Below are positions 16,915 through 26,000 of a stretch of DNA of 60,861 bases, in pieces. Positions within the stretch are counted from its first letter, which is position 1; every line of letters starts with the position of its first letter. The notes under the pieces were generated by a model, which was given only the letters and a program-made list of their open reading frames with translations, was not told the origin of the DNA and made no database searches. The position numbers were made by a program, and so were the translations under genes. Source of the stretch: an uncultured Lachnospiraceae bacterium (GTDB taxonomy: Bacteria; Bacillota; Clostridia; Lachnospirales; Lachnospiraceae); assembly GCA_910584725.1 (NCBI GenBank), contig CAJUBE010000028.1, positions 1 to 60,861 on the forward strand, in the 5' to 3' direction.

Positions 16915-17544
16915 TCATGCTTCAACCTTTCTCACACGGTCAACAAACGCCCGCATTTTCTCCGCATCCTTCACCCCGTCAGTCTCAATCCCCGAGCTCA
17001 CATCCACCGCATAGGGCCGCCATCGTCCCACGGCCTCCCCCACGGTGTCAGCGTCCAACCCGCCGGCCAGGAAGTAAGGGCGGTTCATCCCCGCAAGCAG
17101 CCCCCTGTCAAAAGCCGTTCCCGTGCCACCGTCTCCCGCATCCAGAAGCACATAGTCCGCGGAACTTTCATTTGCGTTTCGGATATCACCCTCGCCTCTT
17201 ACGGAAAAGGCTTTGATGATCGGTTTATCCGTCAATCCCCGCAGCTTTTCCATGTAAGCCTCATCCTCCCCGCCGTGGAGCTGAGCCAGATCAATCACAC
17301 CCGCAGCCAGCCAGGACGCCACCGCATCCGGCTCCTCGTCCACAAACACCCCCACCGCCAGAATATCGGGGTGTAAAAGCTCTTTTAACGTCTTCACCCG
17401 CTCCAGCGATACATAACGCCTGCTTTTTTTAGCAAAAACAAAGCCGACATAATCCGGATGTAACAAATTCGCCGCCTCAATGTCGCTGGGGCGCATCAAT
17501 CCACACAGTTTAATCTTGATTTTATTTCCTTCCGTCTGATTCAT
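16915..17544 (-). CDS. trpF: Phosphoribosylanthranilate isomerase
   Basis: The protein has 209 residues. This (beta/alpha)8 barrel carries out the Amadori rearrangement of phosphoribosylanthranilate. The N-terminal KIKLCGLMRPSDIEAA carries the catalytic Cys, QLHGGEDE is near 90, and the late FLAGGLDADTV and VDVSSGIETDG motifs bind phosphate. It lies between trpC and trpB in the operon. Confidence 0.95.
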   Translation of the reverse strand: MNQTEGNKIKIKLCGLMRPSDIEAANLLHPDYVGFVFAKKSRRYVSLERVKTLKELLHPDILAVGVFVDEEPDAVASWLAAGVIDLAQLHGGEDEAYMEKLRGLTDKPIIKAFSVRGEGDIRNANESSADYVLLDAGDGGTGTAFDRGLLAGMNRPYFLAGGLDADTVGEAVGRWRPYAVDVSSGIETDGVKDAEKMRAFVDRVRKVEA

Positions 17545-17590
17545 CTGTCTTTTACCTCATCTATTCCTATCTCCATCTGCTAGTCAACAA

Positions 17591-17610
17591 CCCCGCCGCA
17601 AGCAACGGGG
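17591..17610. repeat. Structured repeat C, copy 1
   Basis: CCCCG and CGGGG enclose the loop CCGCAAGCAA. A second copy with the same loop but a GTCCG/CGGAC stem is at 28191-28210, so the two differ by compensating changes. The surrounding trpF-trpC gap (17545-17725) also contains a CGCCCC-AA-GGGGCG hairpin and short GC-rich repeats, but no gene. Confidence 0.6.
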
Positions 17611-17725
17611 CATCAAATTTCAAACGCCCCAAGGGGCGGGGTATGTGACCCTCGCGGCATTCGCCAAATGTCTGCTTCGCATCCGCTTGGCTCATTGCTC
17701 GCGGGAATCAAATGCGTCTGCGCTC

Positions 17726-18508
17726 TCACAGCTTACGAAGCTGCGACAACGCCTGCTTTTTGTCGGCCGCCCGCATCAGCGCCTCCCCCACCAGCACCGC
17801 ATCCGCCCCAATCTCCGCAAGTCGTTTCACATCCTCCGGCCCGCTCACACCGCTCTCGGAGACAAATAACACCTGCTCTGGTATTCTCTCCCTGAGTCTG
17901 CGGCTGTTCTCCGTGTCTACCGTAAAATCTTTTAAATTGCGGTTGTTCACACCGATCACCCTCGCGCCTGCCGAAAGCGCCTGTTCCACCTCCGCCTCAT
18001 CGTGGGTTTCTACCAGTGCAGACATTCCCAGCTCATCACAGACTGCCAGATATTCCCTGACCCTCGCTTCACTCAAAATGGAGCAGATCAGCAGCACCGC
18101 CGACGCGCCGAGCACTTTTGCCTCGTAAATCATGTATTCGTCCACCGTAAAATCTTTTCTCAGGCAGGGAACGGAGACAGCCGCCGCAATCTCCTTAAGA
18201 TACGCGTCGCTCCCCAGAAACCACTTCGGCTCCGTCAGCACCGATATCGCATCCGCCCCCGCATCCTCGTACTCCCTTGCGATCTGCAGATAAGGAAAGT
18301 CGGGCGCGATCAGCCCCTTGGATGGGGACGCCTTCTTGCACTCACAGATAAAAGAAATGCCTGGCTTCCGCAGCGCTTTCTCAAAGGCATAATCCCCTTT
18401 TTCCATAGATAACGCTCGTCTTTTTATTTCTGCGGCAGGCATTTCCCGCTTCGCCTGCTCTGTGCGGTATGCCGCATGTTCCGCCAACTGCTCTAAAATG
18501 TTTGCCAT
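17726..18508 (-). CDS. trpC: Indole-3-glycerol-phosphate synthase
   Basis: The protein has 260 residues. It closes the indole ring. Family features are ISFICECKKASPSKGLI near 50 (catalytic Lys), CLRKDFTVDEYMIYEA near 110, and GVNNRNLKDFTVD and VSESGVSGPEDV in the last third. It is separated from trpF by 181 bp of repeat-rich DNA, which is long for this otherwise compact operon. Confidence 0.96.
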   Translation of the reverse strand: MANILEQLAEHAAYRTEQAKREMPAAEIKRRALSMEKGDYAFEKALRKPGISFICECKKASPSKGLIAPDFPYLQIAREYEDAGADAISVLTEPKWFLGSDAYLKEIAAAVSVPCLRKDFTVDEYMIYEAKVLGASAVLLICSILSEARVREYLAVCDELGMSALVETHDEAEVEQALSAGARVIGVNNRNLKDFTVDTENSRRLRERIPEQVLFVSESGVSGPEDVKRLAEIGADAVLVGEALMRAADKKQALSQLRKL

Positions 18509-18586
18509 CGTCTTCTTCCAGCCTTTTCCACATGAAATCTTGTTTTAATCGTTTTCGTTTCTATCATCCGGCTCATTTAGCGCGGT

Positions 18587-19603
18587 TTATTTATTGCTCA
18601 GCTCAATAAACCGTTTCAACGTCTCCGCCGCCTTCCCGGAGTCGATGATCTCCGCCGCCAGCCTCACGCCGTCTGCCATGCTCTCCGCCTTGCCGCCGAT
18701 ATAGAGGGCCGCCCCCGCGTTCATCAGCACGGCGTTTCTCTTGTGCCCCTTTTCGCCGTTTAATATATCGCGCGTTATTTTTGCGTTTTCCTCCGGCGTG
18801 CCGCCCTCCAGATCAGCCTTTGTGCACCGCTCGAACCCAAAGTCCTCCGGGCATACGGTGTAGGTCTTAAACCACCCGTCCTTAAACTCGCATATGGTCG
18901 TAGGCGCGCTCATGGAAATCTCATCCAGCTTATCCCTGCCGTACACCACCATGCCGCGCTCCACCCCGAGACTGATCAGCACCTGCGCCAGCGGCTCCGC
19001 CAGATACTCGTCGTACACGCCGAGAAGCTGCCGCTTCGGGCTGCCCGGGTTCGTCAGCGGCCCTAGAATGTTGAACACCGTGCGGAAGCCCAGCTCCTTG
19101 CGGATCGCACCCACGTACTTCATGGAAGTGTGGTATTTCTGGGCGAAGAAGAAACACATGCCGACTTCCTGCAGAAGCTTCTCACAAAGTTCCGGGCTCT
19201 GCTCAATGTTGACACCCAACGCCTCCAGACAGTCCGCCGTGCCGCACTTGGAGGACGCCGCGCGGTTGCCGTGTTTGGCCACCTTCATGCCGCCCGCCGC
19301 ACACACAAGCGCAGAGGTAGTGGAAATATTAAAGCTGTGGGCGTTGTCCCCGCCGGTACCCACGATCTCAAAAAGTTCCATATCCGTCTCCACCCTGGTC
19401 GCGTGATCCCGCATGGCCGCCGCGCACCCGGCAATCTCGTCCGTTGTCTCCGCTTTCGCGCTTTTTGTGGAGAGCGCCGCCAGAAAGGCCGCATTCTGGG
19501 TGGGAGACGTCTCCCCGCTCATAATCTCGTTCATTACGGCGTAAGCCTCGTCGTAGGTGAGGTCCCCCTTGTTTACGATTTTTACGATCGCTTCCTTAAT
19601 CAT
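18587..19603 (-). CDS. trpD: Anthranilate phosphoribosyltransferase
   Basis: The protein has 338 residues. It transfers phosphoribose from PRPP to anthranilate. The PRPP-binding signature is GTGGDNAHSFNIST near residue 82, with KHGNRAASSKCG near 110 and NILGPLTNPG near 165. GGAGG precedes the ATG. This is an independent TrpD, not fused to TrpG. Confidence 0.97.
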   Translation of the reverse strand: MIKEAIVKIVNKGDLTYDEAYAVMNEIMSGETSPTQNAAFLAALSTKSAKAETTDEIAGCAAAMRDHATRVETDMELFEIVGTGGDNAHSFNISTTSALVCAAGGMKVAKHGNRAASSKCGTADCLEALGVNIEQSPELCEKLLQEVGMCFFFAQKYHTSMKYVGAIRKELGFRTVFNILGPLTNPGSPKRQLLGVYDEYLAEPLAQVLISLGVERGMVVYGRDKLDEISMSAPTTICEFKDGWFKTYTVCPEDFGFERCTKADLEGGTPEENAKITRDILNGEKGHKRNAVLMNAGAALYIGGKAESMADGVRLAAEIIDSGKAAETLKRFIELSNK

Positions 19604-19761
19604 AGTCTTTCCTCCATTCTAAAGCATTTCAAACCGCTTTTGCTTGAAATGTCTTTCATGTTATGTAAACTTTTTTATCTTCCCTATCCTTGTATGCACC
19701 GAAAAACATATCCTGCTTATCTCATTGCGGTACTCTCTGCACACAATAACAATGTGTCCTT

Positions 19762-20328
19762 CTATGACGCCAAAAAATTCTTAAGCACCTGTTTCCCTTC
19801 CGGCGTCATAATGGACTCCGGGTGAAACTGTACGCCGTAAATCGGATAGTTCCTGTGCTGCACCGCCATCACTTCCCCGTCCGCCGTTCGCGCCGTGACA
19901 CGCAGACAATCCGGCATCGTGCGCTCATCCGCCACCAGCGAATGGTATCTGGCCACCGCCATCCCCTCCGGACATCCCCGAAACAGGGGACATTCCCTGT
20001 CAAACGTAAGTCTTGACTGCTTGCCGTGCATCAGCTCCTTCGCATAGGTCACAACCGCTCCAAAGGCTGCGCAAATGGCCTGATGCCCCAGGCAGACGCC
20101 CAATGTAGGTATTTCCTTTCCAAGTATCTTCGCCGCTTCCACTATGATTCCCGCATCTTCCGGCCGCCCCGGTCCGGGCGAGAGAATGATCCGCTCCGGC
20201 GCAAGCGCCCTGATCTCCTCCACCGTCATCTCATCGTTGCGGATCACCCGGATATCGGGGTTGATCTCACCCACAAGCTGATAGAGGTTGTAGGAAAAAC
20301 TGTCATAGTTATCGATCAACAGAATCAT
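19762..20328 (-). CDS. trpG: Anthranilate synthase glutamine amidotransferase subunit
   Basis: The protein has 188 residues from the ATG behind AAAGGAGG. It supplies ammonia to TrpE. The class I amidotransferase motifs are LSPGPGRPEDAG, the nucleophile in GVCLGHQAI near 80, and GVQFHPESI near 170. It could also serve p-aminobenzoate synthesis, as some Firmicute TrpG proteins do; no pab genes are nearby. Confidence 0.95.
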   Translation of the reverse strand: MILLIDNYDSFSYNLYQLVGEINPDIRVIRNDEMTVEEIRALAPERIILSPGPGRPEDAGIIVEAAKILGKEIPTLGVCLGHQAICAAFGAVVTYAKELMHGKQSRLTFDRECPLFRGCPEGMAVARYHSLVADERTMPDCLRVTARTADGEVMAVQHRNYPIYGVQFHPESIMTPEGKQVLKNFLAS

Positions 20329-20390
20329 GTCTGCCTCCTTTCCAAAATGCCGCTCATCCATTTTCCCACCAATATAACCTCATGCACCGC

Positions 20391-21854
20391 TCACTCCTCT
20401 TCCTGCCCCAGCTCTAAAGCACGGATCACCGCCTTCGCCTTGTTGATGCACTCGTTATACTCCTTTTGGGGATCGGAGTCGGCCACAATCCCCGCTCCGC
20501 TTCTGACAAACACATGCCCATTCTTCTTGTAAGCAATGCGGATGGCAATGCAGGTGTCCATGTTTCCGGTAAAATCTATATATCCAATGGCTCCTCCGTA
20601 AATGCCCCGCTTGTTGTTTTCCAGTTCTCCGATCAGCTGACAGGCCCTGATCTTCGGCGCACCGGACAAGGTTCCCGCGGGCAGTACCGCTTCGATGGCA
20701 TCCAGCGCGTCAAACTCTTCCCGGATCTCTCCCCGCACCGTGGAGCCGATGTGCATCACATGGGAATACCGCTCTACGGAATGCAGTTTTTCCACCGCAA
20801 CCGTACCGAATTTACTGATCTTTCCCAGATCATTGCGGCCCAGATCCACCAGCATGTTGTGCTCCGCCAGCTCCTTCTCATCCGCAAGCAGCTCCCGCTC
20901 AAGACTCTCGTCCTCCTCCTGCGTCTTTCCCCGCGGCCTTGTCCCCGCCAACGGAAAGGTGTGAAGCACGCCGTCCTCCAGCTTTACCAGCGTCTCCGGG
21001 GAAGCCCCCGCCACCTCCACGTCCGTGCCCGAGAAATAGAACATGTAAGGCGACGGATTCATGGTGCGCAGCACCCGGTAGGTATTTAACAGACTTCCCT
21101 CAAAAGGCGCCTCCAGCCTGTTGGAAAGGACAATCTGAAAAATATCCCCCTCCCGTATATGGCGCTTCGCCTGCTCTACAATATCGCAGTACGCCGCCTC
21201 GTCAAACAAGGGCGTCACCCTGCCGAGAAGCCGCCCTGCCTCCTCCTCTTTCTTCTCCCCTGTCCGAAGCAGGCTGACAAGCTGTCGCAATTCGTAAATT
21301 GCCTTATTGTAACCTGCCTCCCCTTCCGCAAGTGACATATTTACTATCAAAATAATCTTCTGCCTGAAATTGTCAAAAGCAATCACCTTATCAAAAAGCA
21401 TCAGATCCACATCCTTGAACGCCTCCGTATCCTGCACGCCCACACGGATCGACGGTTCGCTGTAACCCAGATAATCATAGGAAAAATATCCCACCAGGCC
21501 GCCGGTAAAAGAGGGCAGATAATCAAAACGCGGGCTTTTATATTCGGAGAGAATCTGTCTGAGCTGCGCGGACGGGTCTTCCGTATGCAGGGTCACATCC
21601 CCCGCCTTCATTTCCCCGTCCAGACAGGTAATTTCCAATTTCGGGTCATACCCCAGAAAGGTATAACGTCCCCACTTTTCCTTCTCCGCCACCGATTCCA
21701 GCAGATAGCAGTGGGTAGATACATTTTTCAGAGTCCTGAGCGCCTCGATGGGCGTACAGATATCCGAAAGCATCTCACAGCTTACCGGAAGCACCTTGTA
21801 TTCTCCTGTGTCCGCGATCTTTTTCACTTCTTCCATGGATGGTAAAAATTTCAT
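20391..21854 (-). CDS. trpE: Anthranilate synthase component I
   Basis: The protein has 487 residues. It converts chorismate and ammonia to anthranilate. The chorismate-binding domain shows IFQIVLSNR, PSPYMFYF, GTRPRGKT, NDLGKISK, HVMHIGS, AGTLSGAPK and GIYGGAIGY in the expected order. The start is the ATG at 21854 (MKFLPSMEE) behind AAAGGAG. It is the first gene of trpEGDCFBA, controlled by the T-box upstream. A palindromic repeat (D) lies just before its ribosome binding site. Confidence 0.97.
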   Translation of the reverse strand: MKFLPSMEEVKKIADTGEYKVLPVSCEMLSDICTPIEALRTLKNVSTHCYLLESVAEKEKWGRYTFLGYDPKLEITCLDGEMKAGDVTLHTEDPSAQLRQILSEYKSPRFDYLPSFTGGLVGYFSYDYLGYSEPSIRVGVQDTEAFKDVDLMLFDKVIAFDNFRQKIILIVNMSLAEGEAGYNKAIYELRQLVSLLRTGEKKEEEAGRLLGRVTPLFDEAAYCDIVEQAKRHIREGDIFQIVLSNRLEAPFEGSLLNTYRVLRTMNPSPYMFYFSGTDVEVAGASPETLVKLEDGVLHTFPLAGTRPRGKTQEEDESLERELLADEKELAEHNMLVDLGRNDLGKISKFGTVAVEKLHSVERYSHVMHIGSTVRGEIREEFDALDAIEAVLPAGTLSGAPKIRACQLIGELENNKRGIYGGAIGYIDFTGNMDTCIAIRIAYKKNGHVFVRSGAGIVADSDPQKEYNECINKAKAVIRALELGQEEE

Positions 21855-21871
21855 GGCTGCTCCTTTCTGAC

Positions 21872-21887
21872 TCTGCTCATATGAGCA
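21872..21887. repeat. Palindromic repeat D, copy 1, ahead of the trpE ribosome binding site
   Basis: CTGCTCATATGAGCAG is followed on the minus strand by AGTCAGAAAGGAG, the trpE ribosome binding site. The same arrangement (palindrome, then AGTCAGAAAG) occurs before the GH53 lipoprotein gene near 54520-54546 with different bases at the palindrome centre. A related TATGAGCAGAG block also lies near 21988. Confidence 0.55.
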
Positions 21888-21888
21888 G

Positions 21889-22002
21889 ACTTGAAATGCT
21901 TCGCATTCCAAGTTCGCGTTGCTCGCCGTAAATCGTTACCGACAGTCTTGCATGCAAGCATGCATCCTGTCTGCAACGACTTCCAGCTCTGCTCATACGC
22001 GC
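21889..22002 (-). other. Hairpin-rich segment between T-box terminator and trpE
   Basis: The stretch holds a TTGGAATGC-GAA-GCATTTCAA hairpin and a long nested stem around GCATGC-TT-GCATGC with GACAG/CTGTC arms. It has no gene. It separates the T-box from trpE by more than usual and may be an inserted repeat. Confidence 0.4.
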
Positions 22003-22285
22003 AAAAAAGTCCTTGACAAAACCTAAGTCTTGTCAAGGACGAATCGATGCAATCCGCGGTGCCACCTTGATTCACGGGAACCCCCGTGCGCTTAGCAGGA
22101 TACTGACATATCCCCGGCAACTGACGTATGCCACACGTTGCAGAATACTCTGCGCATCCGCGCATTTGACTGCACCCTCAGCGGTCCATTTGATGACTTG
22201 TTTCTTACCTGTTCTCAGCAACGCAGGCTCTCTGTAAAGGCATCATCACCGTTATCTCCGCTTCAACGGTTTAACTCGTTAAATT
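22003..22285 (-). promoter_or_regulatory. T-box riboswitch, tryptophan specific, ahead of trpE
   Basis: The T-box core AAGGTGGCACCGCGG is at 22068-22054. It is followed by a terminator with arms TTGTCAAGGAC (22030-22040) and GTCCTTGACAA (22009-22019) and a run of six U. The specifier codon is UGG at 22188-22186, in the stem I specifier loop context AAAUGGACC. The UGGC bulge expects a tRNA with discriminator G, as in tRNA-Trp. Uncharged tRNA-Trp should stabilise the antiterminator and switch on trpEGDCFBA. The T-box family is well established; the specificity is read from the codon. Confidence 0.93.
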
Positions 22286-22291
22286 TTCTAT

Positions 22292-22320
22292 AGAATACCA
22301 CTGGAAAAAAGATCTGTCAA
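22292..22320 (-). promoter_or_regulatory. Sigma-A promoter of the trp operon
   Basis: On the minus strand TTGACA (22320-22315) and TATTCT (22297-22292) have a 17-bp spacer. The -35 overlaps the last codons of the Uma2-family gene. Transcription would start near 22285, at the 5' side of the T-box. Confidence 0.8.
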
Positions 22321-22892
22321 GAGGTCTTGAAAAATTTCTGGAATGCACGGAAGTCAATCGCGAAATCCTCATAGATACCCACCGGCACCATTTCCTCAAA
22401 AGTATATGTCTTTTCCTCGTTCTCTGCAAAAAGATACACTTCGACCGTTCTTTCCCCGGGATCCACAATCCAGTATTCCCGCACGCCCGCAGTTCGATAC
22501 TTAAACAGCTTGATCTTCCGATCCATCTTCACGCTGCCTGGCGACACGATCTCGACCGCCCAGTCGGGCGCGCCGTGACAGCCCTTCTCATCCAGCTTGT
22601 CCTCATTGCAGATCACCACGATATCCGGCTCCACATAATTATATTCATCATTATTAATGTAAACTGCAAAAGGCGCAAGGTACACCTCACAGGAACCACC
22701 GCCGTCTTCGATGTAATTGGCTATCAGCCTGTACAGTGCGCCCAGAAGCCGCTGATGCACCCGGCTCGGACTCGCCATCTCATACATCCGCCCGTCGATC
22801 AGCTCCGCCCGCTTCCCTTCCGGCAGCGCCTCGATGTCCTTCACTGTGTAAATTCTTGTGGTCTCTTCTTTCATCTGCACTTTTCCTATCAT
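22317..22892 (-). CDS. Uma2 family (DUF820) putative restriction-endonuclease-fold protein
   Basis: The protein has 191 residues, starting behind AAAAGGAG. It carries the DUF820/Uma2 signature: LPEGKRAELIDG near 25, a YVEPDIVVI strand near 95 and WAVEIVSPGS near 117, giving the D-(E)xV-type PD-(D/E)XK core. It ends with the typical YWIVDPGERTVEVY. Family members occur in many copies in some bacteria, and their substrate is unknown. It is in line with the trp operon but separated by the trp promoter, so it is not part of it. Confidence 0.85.
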   Translation of the reverse strand: MIGKVQMKEETTRIYTVKDIEALPEGKRAELIDGRMYEMASPSRVHQRLLGALYRLIANYIEDGGGSCEVYLAPFAVYINNDEYNYVEPDIVVICNEDKLDEKGCHGAPDWAVEIVSPGSVKMDRKIKLFKYRTAGVREYWIVDPGERTVEVYLFAENEEKTYTFEEMVPVGIYEDFAIDFRAFQKFFKTS

Positions 22893-23018
22893 TCCGTTCT
22901 CCTTTTCCGCAGGAGAATCATCCTTTTCCGTTCAGTCTGTCTAATAAGATTATCATATCTCAACGTTCTCGTCAACTATTTTTAGATATTATTATAAACG
23001 AAATTTCGTTTATCGAAA

Positions 23019-23061
23019 AAACGACCCTAAAATGGAGATGCCCCCCATTTCAAGGTCGTCC
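23019..23061 (-). terminator. Terminator downstream of purL
   Basis: On the minus strand ACGACCTTGAAATGG pairs with CCATTTTAGGGTCGT and is followed by TTTTTTCG. It lies about 20 bp after the purL stop. The rest of the 22893-23082 gap holds an AACGAAATTTCGTT palindrome and no gene. Confidence 0.8.
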
Positions 23062-23082
23062 CGCGAGTGAAAAGAACTTTCG

Positions 23083-26000
23083 TTAATCTTTGAAATACTT
23101 TACCCCGCTCTCAAAAATCTTCATATCCTGCTCGCCAAAAATATTCACCGCCACACAGTCGCCTATTCTTTCCGCATGAGCCATCTTGCCCAGACATCTG
23201 CCGTCCGGTGAAGTGATGCCCTCAATGGACGCGTAGGAACCGTTGATGTTCCACTCCTCGTCCATGGACACATTGCCGTCGGCGTCCGCATACTGGGTCG
23301 CCACCTGTCCGTTTGCAAACAGCCGGTCAATCCACTCTTTCGGCGCCACAAACCGTCCCTCACCGTGGGATGCCGGGTTCACATACGTCTGACCCAGTTC
23401 CGCTCCCGCAAGCCACGGCGACTTGTTGGAAACCACTTTCAAATAAGCCATCTTGGAAATATGGCGGTTCACCGTATTGAAGGTCAGTGTCGGCGAATCC
23501 GCCTCCTGCCCCCGGATCTCCCCGTAAGGCACGAGCCCCAGCTTGATCAGCGCCTGAAAACCGTTACAGATGCCGAGCGCAAGACCGTCCCTCTCATTTA
23601 AAAGCTTCATCACCGCTTCCTTGATTTTCTCATTCTGGAAAGCGGTCGCAAAGAACTTGGCGGAACCGTCCGGCTCGTCGCCCGCGGAAAAACCACCCGG
23701 GAACATAATGATCTGTGCCTGTTCGATCGCCTTCCCGAAAGCCTCCACGCTCTCCCTGATATCCGCCGCGTTCTGGTTCTTGAACACCTTTACCACTGTG
23801 TCCGCCCCGGCTCTCTCGAACGCCTTCGCGCTGTCGTACTCGCAGTTCGTGCCCGGGAACACAGGAATGAATACGGTGGGCTTTGCCACTTTATTTTTGC
23901 ACACATAGATATTGTCCGCCCGGTACAGCTCCGACGCCACCGGGCTCTTATCCCTGCCCGCCGTATAAGGAAATACCTTATCGAGCTTATCGCGCCATAC
24001 CTGCAGCGCCTCGTCCCCGTCAATTTTCATGGAGCCGTAAGTGAACGCGCCGTCCGCCGTCACCGTACCGATCTCCTCATAGGAAATCCCCAACGTCTTT
24101 AACCGATGTACCTCTTTCGCGGGCATCTCCGCCACAATATCGCCGAGACCGTTATCGAACAGGTACTCCATCTTATAGGAGGAATCCACCGCCACGCCGA
24201 GACCGTTTCCGAACGCCATCTTGCTCACAGCTGCCGCCACGCCCTTTGCATCCAGCGCGTAAGCCGCCACGATCTTTCTCTTTTTGAACTTGACGGGCAT
24301 TCCGTTTATGATCTCTGTGTCAGTATACTCTGACATTAATGTCATAATCTTGTCATAAAGTGTCATAACCTCGTCATAAACCGGCAGATCATACGCATCC
24401 CTCGGTATACGGAACCGCACAAGACGATCGCCCGGATATTTCAATTCGGGGGTTACGATATTACCGCCCTTATTTACATTGACCGCAAAAGACACCAGCG
24501 TCGGCGGCACGTCGATATCGTTGAAGGTGCCGGACATGGAATCCTTGCCGCCGATGGAAGGCAGTCCGTACTTCATCTGGGCGTCATAAGCGCCAAGCAG
24601 CGCTGCGAACGGCTGGCTCCACCGGGACGGTTCCTCGCTCATGCGCCGGAAATACTCCTGGAAAGTGAAGCGGATCGTCCTGTAATCTCCGCCGTTTGCC
24701 ACAATCTTCGCCATGGACTCCGTCACCGCGTAAACCGCGCCGTGGTACGGGCTCCAGCTTGACAGATACGGATCAAAGCCGTAGCTCATCATGGTTACGG
24801 TGTCCGTCTTTCCCTCCAAAGTCGGGAGTTTCGCCACCATAGCCTGCGTCTCCGTCAACTGATACTTACCGCCGTAAGGCATATACACGCTGCCCGCACC
24901 GATGGACGCGTCAAACATTTCTACAAGCCCCTTCTGGGAGCAGACATTCAAATCGCCAAGAAGCGAAAGCCACGCCGCCTTCACATCCCTGCGTGCCACA
25001 GCCTCCGCCACCGCGGGCGTCGCGATCTTTTTCAGATAATCTTCCTTTTCATCGGGGATCTCCACAAAAACATCCGTCTCCTGATGCGCGCCGTTGGTGT
25101 CCAGAAACGCCCTCGACAGATCCACGATTTTCTTCCCGCGCCATTTGAGCACCAGACGGGGTTCCCTGGTGACTACCGCCACAGGCACCGCCTCCAGATT
25201 TTCCTCCGCGGCATAACCGAGGAAAGTGTCTACGTCTTCCGGCGCTACCACCACAGCCATACGCTCCTGAGACTCGGAGATCGCAAGCTCCGTCCCGTCC
25301 AGACCCGCATACTTTTTCGGCACCTTGTCCAGATCCACCACAAGCCCGTCCGCCAGTTCTCCGATCGCCACAGACACACCGCCTGCGCCGAAGTCGTTAC
25401 ATTTCTTGATCAGACGGCTCACTTCCTCACGTCTGAACAGCCGCTGTATTTTTCTCTCCGTGGGCGCGTTGCCTTTCTGCACCTCCGCACCGCACGTATC
25501 AATGGATTTCTCCGTATGTACCTTGGAGGAACCTGTGGCGCCGCCGCAGCCGTCGCGCCCGGTTCTGCCGCCCAGAAGGATAATGATATCGTCCGGGTCG
25601 GAATTTTCCCGGATCACATTTTTTCTCGGCGCCGCACCCATCACCGCGCCGATCTCCATGCGCTTCGCCACATAATTCGGGTGATAAATCTCTTTGACCA
25701 ACCCGGTCGCCAGACCGATCTGGTTACCGTAGGAGGAATAACCGTTGGCTGCGCCGCGCACCAGCTTTTTCTGGGGCAGCTTTCCTTTCAGCGTATCCGC
25801 CACAGGCACCGTAGGATCCGCCGCACCGGTCACGCGCATCGCCTGATAGACATACCCTCTGCCGGAAAGGGGATCTCGGATCGCGCCGCCGAGGCACGTT
25901 GCCGCACCGCCGAAAGGCTCAATCTCCGTGGGATGGTTGTGGGTCTCGTTCTTGAAAAAGACAAGCCACTCCTCCGTCACCGGACCGTCGCCGTAGTCCA

